A stretch of 7,064 nt of DNA from Planctomycetota bacterium (lineage in GTDB: Bacteria > Planctomycetota > Phycisphaerae > WQYP01 > JAJZKY01). Below, piece by piece: positions 4,975 through 7,064 of the stretch. The position numbers and the translations under genes are program-made. The notes under the pieces were generated by a model. The model had not been told where the DNA came from and ran no database searches. It saw only the letters and a program-made list of their open reading frames with translations. The stretch lies in NCBI GenBank assembly GCA_021803885.1, contig JAJZKY010000229.1, positions 1 through 7,064 of the forward strand, in the 5' to 3' direction. Numbering within the stretch: the first letter of the stretch is position 1; each line of letters starts with the position of its first letter.

Positions 4975-5593
4975 TCCCCTTCACCATTTTCCGGCTGCCT
5001 GCTGACAGCCAAATCGCGTCATGATTATGCAAGGCGGATAGTTCTCCTTCCGACAGGCCCCAATTACTCAACCAAGGTGACCACTCCAGCCGGTGAAGGA
5101 CCTTGGTGGAGGCGGTGAGCCGCAGGTGGTAGTCCACCAGCTGCGGGACTGGCGTGGACAGAATGATCTGCACGTTGCGATGCCTGCCCCGATCCCAGAG
5201 GTCATGGAGGAGGAACGGCACCTTGCCCTGTTCAGCCACCTGCTGCGCTTCGTCAATCACCAGCTGGAGGGCCTGGCCTCTCCGAGTGGGGGCCTCTCGG
5301 CAGATGGCGCTGATCTCGGCGGTGGCCGATGCCGACGAGTGCGGCGTGTAGTGAACCAGCCAGCCCGGTCTCGCCAGCCGCCAGATGCGTACCGCCGACA
5401 CAGACCAGTCGGTCCGGATCACCTGCAAGCCCGTCTGATCCACTTGGGCGTCAGCGTTCGGATCGAAGAACACGGCCCCCTGCTTGCCGATCAGGTGGAG
5501 GGCGGTCCACGTCTTGCCGCTGCCCATCACACCGGCCACCAGGACGTGACCAGGCCAGTCTTTATTCACTGGCGTTGGCTTGTCCCCAGGCAT
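4949..5593 (-). CDS. Genome-packaging ATPase (FtsK/HerA superfamily, A32-like)
   Basis: A 214-residue P-loop ATPase predicted to pump DNA into a preformed capsid. Residues 17-28 carry Walker A (VLVAGVMGSGKT, with Lys27 and Thr28). Residues 109-118 carry Walker B (LQLVIDEAQQ, with Asp114 and Glu115, followed by Gln117-Gln118). Arg135 and Arg137 (DRGRHRN) could serve as arginine finger, and ILSTPVPQ (144-151) fits the sensor Ser/Thr...Gln strand of the superfamily. The length suits the compact packaging ATPases of membrane-containing tailless phages and is shorter than FtsK or terminase large subunits, with no nuclease domain. I chose ATG 5593 (weak GGGA 5 bases upstream). An in-frame TTG at 5644 would lie deeper in the previous gene. 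The Zot-type ATPase of filamentous phages is the main alternative, disfavoured by the beta-rich structural genes downstream. Confidence 0.83.
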   Translation of the reverse strand: MPGDKPTPVNKDWPGHVLVAGVMGSGKTWTALHLIGKQGAVFFDPNADAQVDQTGLQVIRTDWSVSAVRIWRLARPGWLVHYTPHSSASATAEISAICREAPTRRGQALQLVIDEAQQVAEQGKVPFLLHDLWDRGRHRNVQIILSTPVPQLVDYHLRLTASTKVLHRLEWSPWLSNWGLSEGELSALHNHDAIWLSAGSRKMVKGSEGHGQAR

Positions 5594-5867
5594 CGTCGTC
5601 CCACAAGCACACCCATTCGGTTGCGCCCAGGCGGTAGACGCCAATGAACAGCCTGCCCCTCAGCGGCCTCCTCAGACGACGGACGGCTTCCCACCACAGT
5701 CGCCCCACCGAATGGCCGTGATAGAAGCCGGTGAACACGATATGGCCACTGTGACCGACGACCGCCCAGGGCGCCCACTCGCTTCCCGGAATGCTGCCAG
5801 GCCTAGAGCCGAGGGTCCACGGAACCAGTCCGTGGTACGGCTCCTGCGCCGTCTGCTGGCTTACCAT
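5562..5867 (-). CDS. Unrecognised 101-residue protein upstream of the ATPase
   Basis: A 101-residue protein rich in Trp, Gly, His and Arg. A compact middle contains GHSGHIVFTGFYHGHS (about 38-53) and a basic patch (RRLRRPLRGR), followed by strand-like segments (LFIGVYRLG, EWVCLWDDDAWG) and an acidic Trp-rich end. No membrane span. Third codon positions are strongly G/C in this frame. ATG 5867 has AAGGAGG with a 9-base spacer (GGAGG at 5877-5881), so the 65-base overlap with the preceding gene appears genuine. Its end overlaps the ATPase start by 32 bases. Neither function nor family is recognised; its position suggests a role near packaging or assembly. Confidence 0.62.
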   Translation of the reverse strand: MVSQQTAQEPYHGLVPWTLGSRPGSIPGSEWAPWAVVGHSGHIVFTGFYHGHSVGRLWWEAVRRLRRPLRGRLFIGVYRLGATEWVCLWDDDAWGQANASE

Positions 5868-6198
5868 CCGCCGCCGCCTCCTTCTGCTTCTTCACCAGGT
5901 CCCACATCACGCCGATCAGACCCATTGCGATATCTACCAAAGCGAAGTCCAGCTCCCCCAGGATGCCCTCGAAACCGCGCAGGATGCGCGCCCACCCGTC
6001 TGCTGCCACTGGCCGCAATGGGTGTTCTCGGTAGTCAGACAGCGGCCTCTTCCCGGTCCGGGATCGAATCCACGCCCAACCCCTGGCGACAGGAGGCGGC
6101 GACGACTCCGCGGGTTCCGCCTCTGGGACAGGGGCGGACCCGGCTCCTTGGATCAGTTCGGTTGGCACTTCGTCCCGAATGGGCTGCTCTGTGCTCAT
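5803..6198 (-). CDS. Unrecognised 131-residue protein with hydrophobic C-terminal helix
   Basis: A 131-residue protein. Residues 1-38 are acidic and Pro/Ala/Glu-rich, likely disordered. A basic Trp-containing segment follows (39-60, RGWAWIRSRTGKR). Residues 66-107 form a long helix with a hydrophobic, partly amphipathic face (GILGELDFALVDIAMGLIG then VMWDLVKKQKE), which could lie on a membrane or pack in an oligomer. The last 24 residues are Gly/Ala/Pro-rich. ATG 6198 overlaps the preceding TGA (ATGA), which supports the start and coupled translation. No family recognised. Confidence 0.62.
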   Translation of the reverse strand: MSTEQPIRDEVPTELIQGAGSAPVPEAEPAESSPPPVARGWAWIRSRTGKRPLSDYREHPLRPVAADGWARILRGFEGILGELDFALVDIAMGLIGVMWDLVKKQKEAAADGKPADGAGAVPRTGSVDPRL

Positions 6199-6317
6199 GC
6201 CAGCTCACCACAGCGGCGGCACACGACTTCCCAGCCATCCGACATTGCCCTGGCTTCGTCCCGCCTGTCGTCGTGAAGCGGTCTCCAGTCATGGTGGCCG
6301 ATGGCGCAGGCCTTCAC
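6195..6317 (-). CDS. 40-residue zinc-ribbon-like protein
   Basis: A 40-residue protein starting at GTG 6317, which overlaps the TGA of the upstream gene (GTGA). It has Cys4, His8, His9 (CAIGHHDW) and a C-terminal CRRCGE (Cys33, Cys36), a likely single zinc site of the C-x3-H ... C-x2-C type. Short proteins with a GHH.W element and a CxxCG end are common in phages of high-GC Gram-positive bacteria, where their role is mostly unknown. The frame also continues upstream without a stop to ATG 6632, so it could instead be the tail of a longer protein; codon use in the middle argues against that. Its stop overlaps the next gene's ATG. Confidence 0.58.
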   Translation of the reverse strand: MKACAIGHHDWRPLHDDRRDEARAMSDGWEVVCRRCGELA

Positions 6318-6661
6318 TGACCCGCCACGATCACTCTTCGGCCCGGTCGCTGGACGTTGAACGCCCGGCACCACCTGTCGGCCAGGCTCCGGTACTCGGC
6401 GCTCTCTCTCATGTTGCCGCGCCTGGCCTCCTCTTCCGCCGTGTGGTCCAGAGCTGCTGCGATCCTTATCACCGCTTGCACGTCCAGACCGAGGTTCAAA
6501 CTCACTGGCTTCAGTTGACCCGTCTGCACCTTCTCCGTCCCCCTTTGGCGGCGCTTCGCCAGGATGCAACCGCTCCCATGCAGCCAGTGCTGCGCCTCGC
6601 AGTGGGTAGCCGCCGCGCCGGTCTTTAGGCATTTCTTACCTCCTCCCAGACTTCCCGCCAC
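6314..6661 (-). CDS. Unrecognised helical protein with uncertain start
   Basis: Up to 115 residues in this frame. The C-terminal part (about 46-103) looks like genuine helical protein (DVQAVIRIAAALDHTAEEEA, then RESAEYRSLADRW), with mostly G/C third codon positions. The N-terminal part has Cys11, Cys21, His25, His28 and Cys32, a possible metal site. The start is a problem: GTG 6661 has no ribosome binding site and lies 37 bases inside the methyltransferase gene, while a near-perfect GGAGGAGGT (6638-6646) sits 5 bases before ATG 6632 in another frame. A one-base change near CCTAAAG (6622-6628) would join that ATG to this frame. So this may start elsewhere, be a frameshifted gene, or contain an assembly error. 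No family recognised. Confidence 0.5.
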   Translation of the reverse strand: MAGSLGGGKKCLKTGAAATHCEAQHWLHGSGCILAKRRQRGTEKVQTGQLKPVSLNLGLDVQAVIRIAAALDHTAEEEARRGNMRESAEYRSLADRWCRAFNVQRPGRRVIVAGQ

Positions 6662-7064
6662 GACATCTGCCGCTGCTTTGTGTATAGCAGGAAGGCCTTT
6701 GAACCGTTGCCCGTGCCCGGGAAGATATCCTCGAACTCGTCTCCCGGTTCGGCACCCATTACTGCGAATAGCCAGAAGAAGAACGCCCAGGGCTTTGATC
6801 CGTTACTGGTCGCGTTTGCGGACACCCAATCGCGGTGCGTTCGCCAACGTGCAGTTTTCTTCCGGCCGCCGGACACGATCGCCGGCTCCCATGCGTATGC
6901 CACCCGCACCCCTGGCTTGAAGAACACCAAGGGCTTCACCCATGCCATCACCCGGACTTTTGGCGGGCACAATGGCAGTATATCCTGGAGATCTTTGCTT
7001 CCGGTGCTCAGTGCCCAGCCGTCGGGGAAATCTTGGACCAGGTGGGCGATCAGCAGGCGGTGAT
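6625..7064 (-). CDS. DNA methyltransferase-like protein, C-terminal part (runs off right edge)
   Basis: The frame is open from the right edge to TAA 6627-6625, giving 145 complete codons. It shows GWALSTGS, the CPPKVRVMAWVKP strand segment, AYAWEPAIV and near the end DEFEDIFPGTGNGSKAF. The FPGTG element matches the AdoMet-binding motif I (FxGxG) of DNA amino-methyltransferases. Its location near the C-terminus implies the order catalytic motif IV first, motif I last, as in beta-class N6-adenine or N4-cytosine enzymes. Motif IV (DPPW/DPPY) should lie just beyond the window. Similar proteins occur in phages of actinobacteria. It could modify phage DNA against host restriction. The family-level call is from pattern memory; target base and activity are unknown. 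Confidence 0.66.
   Translation of the reverse strand, partial: HRLLIAHLVQDFPDGWALSTGSKDLQDILPLCPPKVRVMAWVKPLVFFKPGVRVAYAWEPAIVSGGRKKTARWRTHRDWVSANATSNGSKPWAFFFWLFAVMGAEPGDEFEDIFPGTGNGSKAFLLYTKQRQMSWREVWEEVRNA

Noticed and set aside
4402..5118. Long plus-strand open frame of 238 codons
   Set aside because: It is antisense to the first capsid candidate, the membrane protein and the ATPase end, which have clear motifs or strong ribosome binding sites.
4949..5593. Reading the ATPase as Zot of a filamentous phage
   Set aside because: Filamentous phages have very short helical coat proteins and no peptidoglycan hydrolase pair; the downstream genes here are beta-rich, capsid-sized and spike-like. 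Not fully excluded without a tree.
5580..6320. Long plus-strand open frame of 246 codons
   Set aside because: It lies opposite four minus-strand genes with good starts, overlap junctions and GC-rich third positions. Its product is Pro/Arg/Ser-rich, typical of antisense frames in GC-rich DNA.

Overview
The window is one uninterrupted block of small, tightly packed genes, all on the minus strand, so transcription runs from position 7064 down to 1. Seventeen coding regions can be supported. Most neighbours overlap by 1 to 65 bases or lie within a dozen bases of each other, and base composition is GC-rich with mostly G/C third codon positions. No rRNA, tRNA, CRISPR array, insertion sequence, integrase, tail, portal, terminase or tape-measure gene is visible. 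This is the layout of a small bacteriophage or provirus late region, not of a bacterial chromosome.

The centre of the window (2604-5593) is a morphogenesis module. An FtsK/HerA-type packaging ATPase with clear Walker A and B motifs (4949-5593) is followed by a small one-span membrane protein (4690-4974). Two adjacent beta-rich proteins of 167 and 155 residues come next (4174-4677, 3703-4170), then a third small beta-rich protein (3323-3700) and a spike- or fibre-like protein with two GTMPN repeats (2604-3326). An ATPase followed by a membrane protein and two small single-jelly-roll-sized capsid candidates matches the logic of tailless, membrane-containing icosahedral viruses with two single-beta-barrel capsid proteins (order Halopanivirales: P23-77, SH1 and relatives). 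The capsid assignment is inferred from context and strand pattern, not from a recognised sequence match.

Downstream (258-2592) lies a membrane and cell-entry/lysis module. It has a coiled-coil, Gly/Ser-linker protein with a C-terminal membrane anchor, a 92-residue membrane protein, and a lytic transglycosylase with a C-terminal membrane anchor. These are followed by a 41-residue zinc-finger-like protein, a two-span holin-like protein, and a GH73-type glucosaminidase with a TPTEP-repeat linker that appears to start at CTG. After a perfect 13-bp hairpin, another gene starts behind a good ribosome binding site and runs off the left edge.

Upstream (5562-7064) are accessory and unknown genes: the C-terminal part of a beta-class-like DNA methyltransferase running off the right edge, a 115-residue protein whose start is unclear, a 40-residue zinc-ribbon-like protein, and two unrecognised proteins just before the ATPase. 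The methyltransferase and the small CxxCGE protein resemble types I associate with actinobacterial phages, and together with the GC content they suggest, without proving, a high-GC Gram-positive host. Two different peptidoglycan hydrolases fit a virus that must cross a substantial cell wall.
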